From contig CM060195.1 of the NCBI GenBank assembly GCA_030549335.1, positions 4,079,501-4,143,500 on the forward strand: DNA of 64,000 nt, written 5' to 3'. The DNA comes from Pontederia crassipes. Lineage: Eukaryota > Streptophyta > Magnoliopsida > Commelinales > Pontederiaceae. A model generated the notes under the pieces. That model did not search any database. It was not told the origin of the DNA and saw only the letters and a list, made by a program, of their open reading frames with translations. Below are positions 37,376 to 49,620 of the stretch, piece by piece. Both the position numbers and the translations under genes were made by a program. Each line of letters starts with the position of its first letter. Position 1 is the stretch's first letter.

Positions 37376-38574
37376 AAGGTGTTTCATAAAATAAAATATT
37401 TAGAAAAATAAATAATCAAGGAATCAAAATCTAATTTTTTGTCCGAAGAACAAAAATCACGATTTTACATATTTTTCAATTTTGTATATATGTTTTACCT
37501 AACTAATACACCTTCTAAAAATTGTTAAAAATCACTTTTAGAATCCTTTCATATATAGGAACAATTACTGAGACTTTAATTTTCTAAATTTTTACTTTTC
37601 CGAAAATCACATTTTCATGTCCTAAAAAAAATTTCATCACTTTTCGGGCTCCAATAATTATCATTGAAGCTTATGTATTAACATGATCTTCATAACATAT
37701 ATGAATAACATAATATAGCATTCTAATCATACATGTTTAGTTAGGGATATTACACTTCTAGCTTTAGAAGGACTCTATTTATAGAGGTTTGAGTTTCCAT
37801 GTGATTGGAAACATTTTCTATGTGAAATAAGGAAAATACGAATCTGAATTAGTTCTGAAATTTAGGCCTTGTCAAACTTCGAAATTTGATCCATAATATA
37901 TTTACAAATCATCCTGAGATCATATAATATGAGTAGAAATCCTTATGCACTTTAAATTCTTCCAAATATCGTATTTGGGCTTCGTCACGGGCGGTTAGAA
38001 GTGTTTAACGACTTAAACAGAGTTCGAATCAAATTAAAAATGGGTTTTCACGGTGAGAGCCCTTTCACGGCCCTTACAATGCAGAAATCATGGATTTCAC
38101 AGCGCGTGATAAGCTGGTCATGGCCGTGTCTCGAGCATTTTTCTGACGTGAAAAATTGCATTTTAACAACCCATTATTGAGTTTCACGGCCCATGAAAGG
38201 CTGTTCACGGTCGTGATTCGGGCAGCTTTCTGTGCTAAAAAAATGTGCATTTAATGGCCTATTATGTTGATTTCCAAGCTCCTTCACGACCCGTGAAGAA
38301 CATTTCACGGCCCTTGAGCCTCTTCACTCCCTTGACAGCTTTGTTGTTTTTCACTTTTTGTCTTCGTTTGAATTCCGATTTGAGTGTGATTTTCTCTGTT
38401 GGCTTCGTACTTCAATTTTCTTGCTTTCTAGATAATAAAATATAATATTTTGGTAGATTTTCATTTTTGTAAAATTAATATAAATAAGGCCACAAAATGA
38501 TGCATGCTATTAGGAAATGATTTGAAATAAGATTAAATGCGTGACTAAATATATGTTATATTTTGCATGCATCA

Positions 38575-39353
38575 GGAGGGATGGGATCCACTGGTCGGTG
38601 TGGAGTCCTAGTCGACCGGCGAGTTGGGAACCGATGTGCTTGGGGAGGATTCTAGGCTGAACTCGTAGGGGAATCATGAACGAGGAGGAATCCATTTTCC
38701 GCTTGGTTTATTTATTCGCTGCAAGCTGCAAGCCATTTGTGATGATAGGATGGTGCACGGTTCAATTGTGACATGTCATATGTTGATCAACACGTAAAAT
38801 AAGGAATTAAGACGAGGACTATTTAATTAAGGAATACTGAATTCTTATAAAAAGACATGTTGAGCACAATTAGGTTCCTGAGTAGGGATGAATTTACAGT
38901 GATAATGTACTAAAGAGCTATACCCCAATTTAAGTCAGGTGAGTTGCATGTGCCAATTGAGTAAAATCGGGTTTAGATCCGTGTCGCAACTAGATTTTTG
39001 TCGAGAATAAAAATTTGAGAATTCGTATACTGATGTCAGGATCAAGTCAAACTCAAAAAAAACAAGAATGGAATTAGGAATTAATTGAAATTAAATAATT
39101 TTATATTTTTACAATTAAATTGGAATTTGTATAAGTTAATATATTACTACAATTGTATTTTAATTATGAATCGAGAATTGAATCAGGTTTAGATAAATTA
39201 TATTAGGACATTTTAAAATTAGATAAGTTTCATATACTATTATAATATATTTTATTTTAACCGGTCTAGATGTTTGGTCGGGCTTTTTAGCAATAGCAAC
39301 ATAAAAATCAGTCCCAATCCCATTTCATACCAGCTCAGTCTCTCCCTTCCTAC
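38575..39353. other. Intergenic, nothing recognised
   Basis: No gene or element was recognised. It is the continuation of the DNA at 33404-33486 once the LTR insertion is taken out. Confidence 0.5.
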
Positions 39354-39814
39354 TAAGGATGTTCCGGAGTTGAGTTTGACCCGACTCAATCCGACCAAGT
39401 TTGGTCGGGTCGGATTGGGTCGGGTTCAAATTGTTTTTAGCTCCGAACCCGACTCAACCCGATGTAGCAAACTTGACTCAACCTATCTCGGGTCGAATGG
39501 TCGAGTTATCCATAATTTTTTTTAATATTTTTATACAAAATATATTTAATATATTATTTTAAATGCAAATAATTTTTGAACAATTAAATATTTTTATATA
39601 TTTTATATACTTTATTTGTATTTTTAAAATTTTAAATGATATAAGATACTTAAATTAAGGAAAAAATATTTTAAACTAAAAAACAAAATAAATAACCTGG
39701 GTCATAACGTCGGGTCGAGTCAAGTCGGGTTAAAAATTTTAATCCGAACACGACCCTACCCTAGGTTGGATCACGATCTTTGAGTTCATCATATCTACCT
39801 AGTGAACATCCCTA
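39354..39814. mobile_element. hAT-like MITE with TCGGGT subterminal arrays
   Basis: The left end TAAGGATGTTC and the right end GAACATCCCTA are inverted copies. Both flanks inside carry repeated TCGGGT / ACCCGA motifs, as GGTCGGGTCGGATTGGGTCG on the left and GTCGGGTCGAGTCAAGTCGG on the right, around an AT-rich centre. The terminal motif and arrays resemble the 5' end of the hAT element at 2582-2778, so it is probably a non-autonomous relative. No 8-bp target duplication is visible. Confidence 0.6.
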
Positions 39815-40333
39815 AAACCCTGTTTGGTTCAAAAGTCATTTAAAAGAAATGAAGAAAAGATGGGAAGGGAATAGAAGAGAATGAAAGATAATAGATAACT
39901 TGTTTGGATGATATGGATAATAGGAAGGGAAGAGATAAAATTGAATATTTAATGATGAATTATTTAGACAATTTTATCCTTCATGTGTATTTATATGTTA
40001 AGTTTATAAGACTAGATATGAAAATTTATTTCAATTGTACCTTTCCTCTTCATTACATCTCGATTTGAAGGGGAAAGAAAAATGAAATATCAAAGGAGAA
40101 AGTCCCCTCCTTTTGCCTTCAACTTAAACTCAAATTCTCCTCATCCATATAGAATTATTTGATGGTATCTGAAGTTTGAGTGATTACACGAAGGGTCTTA
40201 GGGCACCTAAGAGGGTCAACTGGTGTGTTATCATCCCACGGGCTTGAGATAAACTAGATGGGTCTCTTTAATATATACAATATATGATGTGGAGGACTAT
40301 CTTTGAAACAAATACTAAATACTTAAAGCGATA
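39815..40333. other. Intergenic, nothing recognised
   Basis: AT-rich DNA with purine-rich parts at 39845-39930. No gene or clear element end was identified. Confidence 0.5.
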
Positions 40334-40342
40334 GAGATATTT

Positions 40343-40700
40343 AGGGTAAATTACACGAATCGTCCTCCGACTTTGAGTCGATATCTAAACGTCCCCTAAC
40401 TTCAATTTGTAATTAGAACATCTCTCAACTTTTATTTTCTTGCACGATTAGTCCCCCTTGACCGTTGATAGTGGATTTCTCGGTTGCCTTGCATACGTGA
40501 CCGCCACATGAATCATTTCTCTTTCATCCATGTCATTTAATGCCATCAACCTTCGTGTCTCGTTATGTATGCCATGTTAAAATAATATAATAAAAATTTC
40601 CTTTTAACTTTGATCTTTCCTAATTCAGTCAAAAACATTCTACTTTCCTTAAAATGTGAAACCCTTTCCCCCTTCTCAGGCGATCTCCGATGATCTTGGC
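40343..40700. repeat. Left TIR of MULE 2
   Basis: It matches 54585-54940 in reverse complement at roughly 80-85% by eye. Similarity fades just after the CCCTTTCCCCCTTCTCA block, so the TIR reaches to the likely transcription start of the GRF gene. Confidence 0.85.
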
Positions 40701-40949
40701 CACGGTCGGCACGAAGGTTGCGTCCATTGCGAGGATCTCAACGAAGGTTTCGGCCGTCGCTGGGTCACCTCGAAGGTTTTGCTAAGGATCGTTGGAAGCC
40801 CTGTGAGCAATCGAGTCATCACCAAGGTCACAAGTAGGAAAACATAGATTTTGCTATGGTTTTCATCGTCATTTGAGTATTTTCGTCGATTTTATACTGA
40901 TTTGTCTTTGAAACTAGATTTTCCATTTAGTTATCCTCGATCTCGAGCG

Positions 40950-41372
40950 ATGTCAATGGGCAAGTGCAAGAATATTTTAAGAAGATGCGGATGTGGGGAG
41001 GAAGCGGTCATTAGGATTTCTTGGACTGGAATCAATCCTGGACACATGTTTTACGGATGTCAAAACTACGGAGTGAGTATTATAGTTGTTGATCACTTAG
41101 CATATTTTCGTACTGATTACTTGTTCCTCTTTCTATCACTAGCGTAGTAGATCATGCGACTACTTCGACTGAGTGAATCCTCCATCGACAAAGTAAACAT
41201 CAACAGTGTTTTGGATAGGGTGGAGACTTTGGAGGCTGCAATCGACTCTGAAAAGAGAAAAAATGGTCAATTGGAGGCTGAAATTGAAGCATAGAGGAAG
41301 AACTACATGCAACTGATTAGGAAGTTGATAACATTATGTTTGGTCTTATTCCTAATGTATCTGTTCAAATAA
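40950..41372 (+). pseudogene. GRF zinc finger-membrane protein gene of MULE 2 (decayed)
   Basis: The first exon reads MSMGKCKNILRRCGCGEEAV, then IRISWTGINPGHMFYGCQNYG, matching the first half of a GRF zinc finger. After an intron (GTGAGT at about 41072 to CTAG at about 41143) it continues RSCDYFD, the second half; the Trp expected next is replaced by TGA. A different frame then gives a coiled-coil-like segment (VNINSVLDRVETLEAAIDSE and more), one TAG, and a hydrophobic end (LITLCLVLFLMYLFK), a probable membrane anchor. Finger split, coiled coil and C-terminal anchor match the gene at 16115-16534 in MULE 1, and the intron falls at the same place. An upstream non-coding exon may begin in the TIR at about 40660. 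Function is unknown; position suggests a helper role in transposition. Confidence 0.8.
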
Positions 41373-42199
41373 TGGTTAAGTTGTATTTCATCAGTTGAAG
41401 TGTTGCGTTAGGTAGCTAAAACATGTATGTTCAAATGTATGTCATGCCAAATTATTAGAATGAACCATGTTGAACATCTATTTTTGCATTTTGTATTCCA
41501 CTACAAGAAAATGGAAGATTAGCAACCCAAGATATGCGACGCTAGGGTGGCGCTATTACATCTCTATTGTAAAAAGCGTCGCATTGGCGTCTATCTAGCG
41601 CCACAAAAATGGGACGCTGCATATCGGTGGCTACTAGCGTTGCAATGGAGCCAAAGAAAATGGGATGCTACTAGCGCCACTACTTGACGCTATCTCGACG
41701 TTATTAAGACGCGAGGTTTGCGGCTGTGCATAGAAGATAGGCATCGCTAAGTCAATGCGCAAGAACTGAGACGCTATTTCGGCGCCCACATGTCGCTAAT
41801 CTAGACGCTAGGAAGTCGCTGAGGTGAAGCAATATAATGGTGTATGCATCGCCAATGAGACACAACGCTAAGGACAATATATTTAACTTAGCGTCGACAG
41901 CCATTGCGACGCGAATGGGACGCTATGGAGACGCCATTTACAGATTTTTTTTACCCATTCAATTCTCATTTTTCCCCTTCCCAAACCATACAATTATATA
42001 ATGCATTGATATTCATCACAGGCAATATAAAAGCATCACAGGCAGTATAAGAGCATCACATGCAATATAAGAGCATCACAGGCAATATAAAAGCATCACA
42101 GGCATAATATTGAACATAAGAATACGAAAAGTAATAAACCGAACTAACAAACTATATGTATATCTAAATCTATAAGTAACAAAAGCTTTATTTGTATTC

Positions 42200-44750
42200 A
42201 TGGGTTGTTTATATCCTAGGTTTGGGAGTTATTGTTATCATTCCGAGCGTTCGACCCAGACGTGCTCGGTCCATGGCCTCGCGGGGATGGATTCTGCGTC
42301 GGGATCAATCCTTGAATCATCTGCAATAGAGGAGCCAACTGCTGCGATATCTGCGCCGATAACTACTGTGATAGCTGCGTCATATCAGGTGCAGCGGATG
42401 AGCTCGGAGCAGATGCACCTCCTGCATATCCTCCGATCCTCCTAGGTATCTGAGCGGTTGTGCCGAGACCAAGCAAGTATCCGCCTCATGTCGTGCCGGC
42501 CACCTCCTCTCAAATAGCAAGGTCCTCTACGAAATAGAAAAATTATACAATCATATAATATATAAATTATATATCAAGAAACACATAAATTAAAAACATG
42601 ACTAAACCAACGAAGAAACATTACCTGGTGGTTGAGTACTCGGATCATCTCCATACTTTTCAGTCATTTTCGCATTATACTCATCCTAAAAAAATTAAAG
42701 ATTGTGTATTTCAAAAATAGTGCACTAATGTCAAGAACCAAATGACTATGTCATTATACTTACCAGAAGTCTACGAGCAGTGGGCACGACTAGGTCGTTT
42801 GTCTTTCGGCTCTTATACGTGGCCTCATAGGCCGCGCGAAAGTCTACGGTACCGCCTTCTTTCTCGTCCTACAAAAAAGTTTCAAATTTGATAATACAAG
42901 TATAAGTCAAAAGGTTTGATAAATTGAATTTATATGTAAATTACCGTCGTCGATGCTCATCAAATCGCATCGACCCCCTGTGTGGATGTGTGCCTTGGGC
43001 TTCGAAAAACGATTAACTCTTGCCTTTTCCGACTTCATTTGCCATCGTTTATCCGTCCTTTGTGAACATCAAATACTTACACTTTCAAAAAACTATAATT
43101 TTCATAAAAATAATGTAAAAGTATACATACTTAACACTTCCTACAGAGGGACTCTCAAACCGAGCGCCTAATATGTCTTGGGCATCTTTGTATGCCCTGC
43201 TCCAAAGTGAGGCCGACGGACGTGACGACCTTGCAAAACTTTTATAATCGATTTCGGAAACGTTTCGCAGCGATCTCCTCAAAAGCTCTCCGGATCATCC
43301 CTAAACCAAGATCCGGATGAGACTGATTTGCCTCCTACAAATAGAACGTTAAAACTTAGTAATTTTAAAATAAATATAAATCGAATTATGTAACCCAAAT
43401 AGAAGATCGTACCGTAAAGGCTCGAAAGATGTCATCCCGCACTTGAATTGGGACATCTTTCCAGGATCATGCCCCTTCCGGCAAGTGGGAAAGAACGATA
43501 GCACTGACATCCCGCACGGTACTAGCGGGTATGAAAGTGGTCCTGCCAATTACAAAGAAGAATTAATTTTCAATGATAACCAAAACTATAACAAAATTTA
43601 TACAACTTATTTAACTTACGGTCGAGCAATATCATTCACAGTGACCACCCCATTATCGTGTAACCCCTTTTCATCACTCAACAACAACAAAGCCTTATCC
43701 CACTAGGTGGGGTCGGCTACATGGATCATACGACGCCATTCCGCTCTTCGTTGATCCATGTTCATAAGATTCGACATGATTTTATGCTGGCTGTCGGGGC
43801 CTAACACAACCCTCCTCCTTTATCCGGGCTTGGGACCGGCTATAAAATATAGGCGGAGTTAAAAAATCGGCCCTCGAGCTCCCGTGTCCCATTCTTTGGT
43901 CCGCTCGCCGGAGACACCCCTTTTCATCACTCGAAGAGGAATAATCATCTGGTATAGTTGGAGTAGGCTGTGAAGGTCCGACATCATCTACGGGCCCTAA
44001 TACATAATAAATTATTAGTGTCATACCAAATTAAAATTGTGATAATTGATAGATGTACAGTAATGTTCTCACCTCGATTGATGTGTACCGCATGATCAGT
44101 GGCAGTCCACTCGTCTGAATGAATTGAGTCATGTGCTTGTGCTATCGACGACGTAGCAACTGACATTATTAAAAAATAATTAATATAATTAATTGAGAAA
44201 TGTCAATAACAATAAATATATCACCTGGCGTAAGATGTCGCTCGCCAATGCTAGAATGTGGTCAAGCGTCTGGTATTCTCGACAGTGGCGGTGGGGTAGC
44301 AACTGTCATCGTAAGAAAATACATAAAATTTGGCTCTTATATAAAATTATGTAATATACAAAAAATAACCTGTTGTGACATGACGATCGTCGTCATGCGA
44401 TCGAGACGTACCGACTATGTTCCCCGTCGATGGTGGAGCAATTGTCACAAAAATAAAATATTTAAAAAAAACTCTATCTCCTACTGTCTATTGCCTACAA
44501 TATGTCACGTACCTAGAGTGATACGCTGAGCAGACCCACCAATGGATCGCCTACTATGTGACGATCCGGCTACGTGCCCCATCGGCGGCGGAGGAACTGA
44601 TATTATTAAAAAAGGAATTTAACTATCATAATCAACTATAAATAAGCAGCTCACAATAAATATATTACCTGGTGGTTGTGATGGCTGACTCATCTGGAGT
44701 GAACGCTTGGAAGAGCGAGATGACCCAGATGCTCGACCCCTAGTAACCAT
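42200..44750 (-). pseudogene. CACTA second gene (plant transposase Ptta/En/Spm type)
   Basis: Starting at MVTRGRASGSSRSSKRS (44750), the minus strand shows a run of short Ser/Pro-rich exons, then blocks typical of the plant En/Spm transposase family PF03004: VPIQVRDDIFRAF near 43430, an AFEEIAAKRFRNRL block near 43280, DKRWQMKSEKARVNR near 43020, and DEKEGGTVDFRAAYEATYKS near 42850. The tail is Gln- and Ser-rich. Many GT-AG introns are implied and the exact structure is uncertain. A TGA-type stop and a SINE insertion suggest decay. In En/Spm the matching protein (TnpA) binds the subterminal repeats; that role is assumed here. Confidence 0.65.
43680..43915 (-). mobile_element. Au-like SINE with 17-bp target duplication
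   Basis: The segment ACAACAACAAAGCCTTATCC and TAGGTGGGGTCGGCTACATG is the reverse complement of the well-known 3' end of plant Au SINEs, which finish in GGCTTTGTTGTTG. ACCCCTTTTCATCACTC flanks it perfectly at 43663-43679 and 43916-43932. At 236 bp it has SINE length. A clear pol III A and B box could not be confirmed by eye, so an RTE-LINE-derived 3' fragment is an alternative. The perfect duplication makes it a young insertion within the CACTA element. Confidence 0.85.
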
Positions 44751-44880
44751 GACTGAAATAAAAAAGAAAGAAACTTCTCTTATTATCGATAACCATATAT
44801 AACTTAAAAAAAGTAAAAAGCTTATGTCATTAGAATAACTACGAGATTCATTCGCTTGTTTCGTATTCTGATTCATTTTC

Positions 44881-47800
44881 ATCATCGTCGATATAATCTT
44901 ATTTCGAGTCATCATCAATGAAATTATCGAAGTTCACATCCAAGAGGTCATTTGAATTGAATTCTTTCATTGGCTCAGCGTCATCGACCAATTGAAAATT
45001 TTCAACTCCATCAGCCACATCAATCATCTCATTCACTCTGTCTTCTTGATAGTAATCGTCCATGGGCACATCGTTATGTATGGATGATGTTTCATTGTCA
45101 TCTACCATTGTTTCTGCTAAGAATAGTCTACTCCTCACCTTGCATGACGCCCACCATTCATTCTTTGTTCTTTTCGATGGATACTTAGTATAGTACACTT
45201 GTTGTGTTTGTTCCACCAATACGAATGGATCGTATGACTGAAGTCTTGACCGATGGTTAATATCCACCAATTTAAACTTTTGATCGATCCGAACTCCTTT
45301 TTCTGGATCAAACCAACGACATTTTAGCACCATGACTTTGTTAGATTTTCCCAAATAAGACAATTCTAGGATGTCTTATATAACACCGTAGTAATCAAAG
45401 TCGTCGTCCACATACATGCTTCCTAGAACACATATGCCGCTATTAATAGTTGAACGTTGTCGGCTATATTCTTCTGTATGAAACCGATATCCATTGACTA
45501 TGACGCCGCAGTAGCTAAGAACTTGTTTCTTCAGGCCTTGACCGAGATCTCATATTTTGTTCTCTATGACTGAGCCATTAATAATCTATAAGAAAAATAA
45601 CTAAAAACTTTATTAAAAGTTACGAACTTATAACAATTAAGAATAAGCGGAAAAATTTATCACTTCACATCTCAACCAATCGGCAAAATGTTCGTCTCGT
45701 AGTTTCAATAACTCATCGTTTGAAACTAATGGATTGATTTCTCGTTGTAATTCTTTGAATTTTCTAAATTCATAGTTTCCAATTGATACAATCATTGCTC
45801 AACAATTAACTTTAAATTATATAACAAATTAAAACAAATTACCTTACTTGAGATATGGCGTCACTTCGAAACAATTTGCAAGAACATAATTCTCAACGGC
45901 GGTGAGATCTCTGTCATTCAAGATAACTTTGCGTCATGCACCAAGAAGTCGACATGGGTACTTGAAGATGGATAGAATATTCATGTCAACTTCTCCTTCA
46001 CCACCATCATCGTTTCTTGGAACTTGGGTGTCATGATTGTATGTGTGGCTCAAAGTATTTTGAAGTGAAGTTTGACACCTCCTCAATAAAATACACTTCA
46101 CATATGGAGCCTTCAATTTTTGCCTTATTTTTTGCCTTCCTTTTCAAATATAACATGCACCTTTCGAAAGGATACATCCATCGATACTGAACCGGACCAG
46201 CAATTTTTATTTCATATGAAAGATGTACAATCAAATGTTCCATCACATCAAAGAAAGAAGGTGGAAATATCTTCTCAGCCTTGCGCACAATAGAAGCATC
46301 TAACCGAGATATGTCTTCTTTCCGAACGATGGATGCACAAAGCTCTTTAAAGAACATAGACAATTCTGTTAAAACCTCCCAGATGGCCTTTGGCAAAAGT
46401 TTTTTAAAGGCAATTGGAAGCAGCCTTTACATAAAAATATGGCAATCATGACTCTTCATCCCGTGTATCTTCTCATTGTCCAAGTTAAAATAACGAGATA
46501 TGTTTTATACATATCCGTCGGGGAATTTTAATTGCTTTACCCATTCGAAAACCACTTTTCTTTGATTATTGCTCAAGACATAAGTAGCTTTTGGCTTTTT
46601 GCATTTATCATTTTGAAGATGAATGATATCTAACTCTGGTCTTTTGCATATTAATTTCATGTCTTCGCGAGCTTGTATGCTATATTTTGTTCTTCCTTTA
46701 ACATTCATAATAGTGTTAAAGATGTTGTCAAATATGTTTTTCTCTACATGCATGACGTTCAAGTTATGACGTACTAAGTTTGACGACCAATAAGGCAACT
46801 CCCAAAAAATACTTCTTTTCTCTCAATTATGTTCACTTTCAAACCCAATTTGCTTATAACTACCAGTCTTCAGTCGGAATGAGACTTCACTAAGCTTGTT
46901 TACTTGCTCTAGCAAATTTTTTCCCGTCAAATGAGTTGGACACAAAGTGTTCTCGGATGTATTCTTTTTAAATGAGTTTCGATTACGGCGCATCGAATTC
47001 TCGAATGGCAAAAACATCCTATGACAATCAAACCAGCAAACTTTCCTACAATTTTTCAAATAAAAGGATTTCGTATTCTTTTCACATATGGGACAAGCAA
47101 GTTTTCCTTTTGTACTCCAACCACTCAACATTCCATATGCCGAAAAATCACTTATGGTCCACATTAATGCGGTTCTCATAATAAAATTTTGCTTTTTAGA
47201 TTTGTCATAGGTAATCACGCCATCCTTCCACAACATCTTGAGTTCATCAATTAAAGGTCTTAAGTAAACATCTAAACTTTTACCAGGAGATCGAGGACCC
47301 GGGATCATATAGGTAAGCAATATATTCTCTCGTCTCATACACATGCTTGGAAACAAATTATAAGTGTCACAAAAACTGGCCAACATGAATAAGCAGTACT
47401 TGATGAGCCAAATGGGTTGAAGGTATCGGTGCAAAGTTCTAATCTAACATTGCGTGATTCTGCAGAAAAAGCCGGATGAAGTGCATCAAATTGTCTCCAT
47501 GCCTCCGCATCCGAAGGATGTGTAATTGAATTTTGATCTTCACGTGCCCCTTCTCTGTGCCACCTCATAAATGATGCAGTTTTTTCAGAAAGAAATAGTC
47601 ATTGTAATCTTGGAACAATCGGAAAGTATCTAAATATTGCAATTGCCACATTTTTTTTTTGAACTTTGAGAATTCTTTTTCAGCTTGAATCTGGGCTCGC
47701 CACAAATAGAACTACTCATAAGTGAGTTATTTTCCTTATAGTACAACATGCAATGATTGCGGCATGCATCAATCTTCTGATATTCCAACCCTAAATCTCT

Positions 47801-48420
47801 CATCAACCGTTTGCACTTGTAAAAATGTCCCGGTAATTTTTCTGAAGATGAAAGCATACTCTTAATAATGGCAAGCATCCGGTCAAAACAACTTTCGCTC
47901 ATATTAAATTCTGATTTTAAGTTCATTAGTTGTGCCACTGCAGAAAGTGTAGTTTGCTTCACGCATCCATCCCATAAAGGTTCATCTGCTTCTTCGAGAA
48001 GATTATAAAACTTAGAAGCCGAAGGATTCGGGTCTTCTTCAATCAATGTTTTGCCAACATTTTCTCCTAACATTGCATCTCGTATCATGTCCATGTACGG
48101 ATTACTCGAGTCGCCCACAACGGTATCTACATTACTTGTTTCTTTAGCCCATCTTTCTTCGCTATGAAAGAACCAATTGGTGTAGGTAAGTAAGAAACCG
48201 TTGTAATATAAATCCTTCTGCACATCATATCTTACTTTCCATTGATAACATTTGCACTTCCGGCATGGACATTAGATTTCGCCATATGAAGAAGCAACAC
48301 CTTCATTTTGATATGCCACATTAATGAATTCATCAACACCATCCTTATATTCTTCAGTTATGATGTCAAGTTTATCCTTCCAACGATGAATCCAACTACG
48401 ATGTGGCTTCTGTAACGAAG
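44881..48420 (-). pseudogene. CACTA TNP2-type transposase (decayed)
   Basis: On the minus strand, in order: a transposase-associated N-terminal region (48390-48180; CPCRKCKCYQW, then YYNGFLLTYTNWFFHSEE); the TNP2 core (48180-46500; LYYKENNSL, RLELCTDTFNPFG, IPGPRSPGKSLDVYLRPLID, LACPICEKNT, YWSSNLVRHNLNVMHVEKNI); a DUF4218 region (46500-46030; MEHLIVHLSYEIKIAGPVQY, RWMYPFERCMLYLK); and a DUF4216 region (45600-44900; VVLKCRWFDP-like block, FVLVEQTQQVYYTKYP). This is the normal domain order of plant CACTA transposases, which bind and cut the CACTA ends. Several stops and frame changes occur (for example a TAA just after SSYGEI near 48270), so this copy is probably inactive. A GC-rich upstream region follows at 48940-49620. 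Confidence 0.88.
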
Positions 48421-48944
48421 AACATTAAGCCAAGTAATCAAATTCGTGTACTTGAAACGTGTGATTTTGAACTTACGAAGTCCAAAATCACATGTTTCAA
48501 ATACTTCATCGTCGAATCATAATCTCATTTTATCACCAAGAATGTGGAAGTACACGAATTAGTTCATAACTTAACTTAACTTAACAATTGTCTTGAGATC
48601 GACCTAAGATTTGAATGATTAAAACTTTTATCAAAATGTGTAACTATTAAAACTAGCAAGATGTGATTCGTAAGAACTGATGTATTTGAAAACTTTCAAA
48701 TCGTTGCTATATCATACAACATTAAATTATGCAACTTCATCAAGAAATAATATCGAGCAATTACTGCATGCATTATAATTTTTGTTCTTCCGCGAAGACT
48801 AGCTTGATCCAAAGAGATGATACTTAACTTAAGTAATACTTAACTTAATTCATAACATGAATAAGTAATACTTAACTTAACATGAATAATTAACTTAATT
48901 TAACTTCATGCATTAATAATTAACTTAACATACATGGTGGCGGA

Positions 48945-49620
48945 CTAGTACCTTCTTAACCGGAGGGCGGCGAAGGGCGGAGGGCGGCCGAGACGGCGGT
49001 GGAGGCGGAGGGCAGTGGCGGCGGAGGCGGACGTCGACGGCGGTGGAGGGCGGACGAGACGGCGGTGGAGGCAAAGGGCGGCGGTGGATGCGGAGGGCGG
49101 ACGAGGCGGCGGCGGAGGCGGACGAGGCAGCGGCGGAGGGCAGTGGAGGCGGAGGGAGGAGGAGGAGGAAGAGGAGGCGGAAGCAGCGGGCGGTAGTGGA
49201 GACGGAGGGCGGCGGCGGCAGTGGACGACGCGGCGGTGGTGGAGGGCGGACAAGGCGGAGGGAGGAGGAGGAGGCGAAGGGCGACGATCGAATGCGGAGG
49301 GTGGCGGAGGCGAAGGGCGGCGGCGGCGGTGGAGGGCGAGCATTGGGGAGGGAGGAGGAGGAGGAGGAGGCGAAGGGCAGCGGTCGAATGTGGAGGGCGG
49401 CAGTCGAATGCGGAGGGCGGCGGAGGCGAAGGGCGGCGGCGGCGGTGAGGGCGGGTGTCAGGCGTCGGAGGGGCGCGGTGGAGGTGGCGGGCGTCGGACG
49501 TCGGGCAAAGGGTAGAGGTGGCAGTGGAGGGCGTCGGAGGTCAGGCGTCGGGCGTCGGGCATCGGAGGTTGGGCGTCGAGAGTCGGGCGGGCGGCGGACG
49601 TCGAAGAAGGTAAACAGTAA
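48945..49620. repeat. GC-rich GGCGG/GCGGAGG array upstream of the CACTA transposase
   Basis: About 680 bases consist of variations of GGCGGAGGGCGG and GGCGGCGGTGGAGGC. Open frames on both strands through this region are composition artefacts. Its place between the transposase gene and the right CACTA end suggests a promoter or leader function, or a transposon CpG-rich zone. Confidence 0.75.

Larger units (their letters stand above)
34478..37754. mobile_element. LTR-type insertion (probable solo LTR), TSD CTTCT, with TRIM sequences
   Basis: This segment has TGTAACATTCCCC at one end and GGGATATTACA at the other and is flanked by CTTCT (34473-34477 and 37755-37759), so it entered the surrounding LTR as one unit. 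Inside are a TRIM at the left edge (34478-34903), a partial inverted TRIM copy at 37140-37375, and a second inverted pair of about 245 bp (34907-35150 and 37385-37627, TGTGATTTTCG...AAAATTTAG). Direct repeats with GGAGCTAAGTG and GCGATGGGAG occur at 36840-37090. No retroviral protein domain was found. How the parts came together cannot be settled by eye. Confidence 0.7.
33487..38574 (-). mobile_element. Probable solo LTR (~1.8 kb) containing a later 3.3-kb insertion
   Basis: The outer ends are TGATGCGAGAATTG at 33487 and TTTTGCATGCATCA at 38574, forming TGATGC...GCATCA. Read on the minus strand, the beginning TGATGCATGCAAAATATAAC is a familiar plant gypsy LTR start. The flanks GGAGA and GGAGG agree in four of five bases, a possible old target duplication. 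A motif AGTGCAC...GTGTCGAACTCACGAGG near 33520-33580 is typical of Athila/Tat LTRs. No internal domains are present. The part 37760-38440 has several TTTCACGGCCC-like repeats. Without the inserted segment 34478-37754 the LTR would be about 1.8 kb. Confidence 0.65.

Noticed and set aside
39831-40180. Possible MITE beginning CCCTGTTTGGTTC
   Set aside because: The start resembles some plant MITE ends, but no inverted partner or target duplication could be found.
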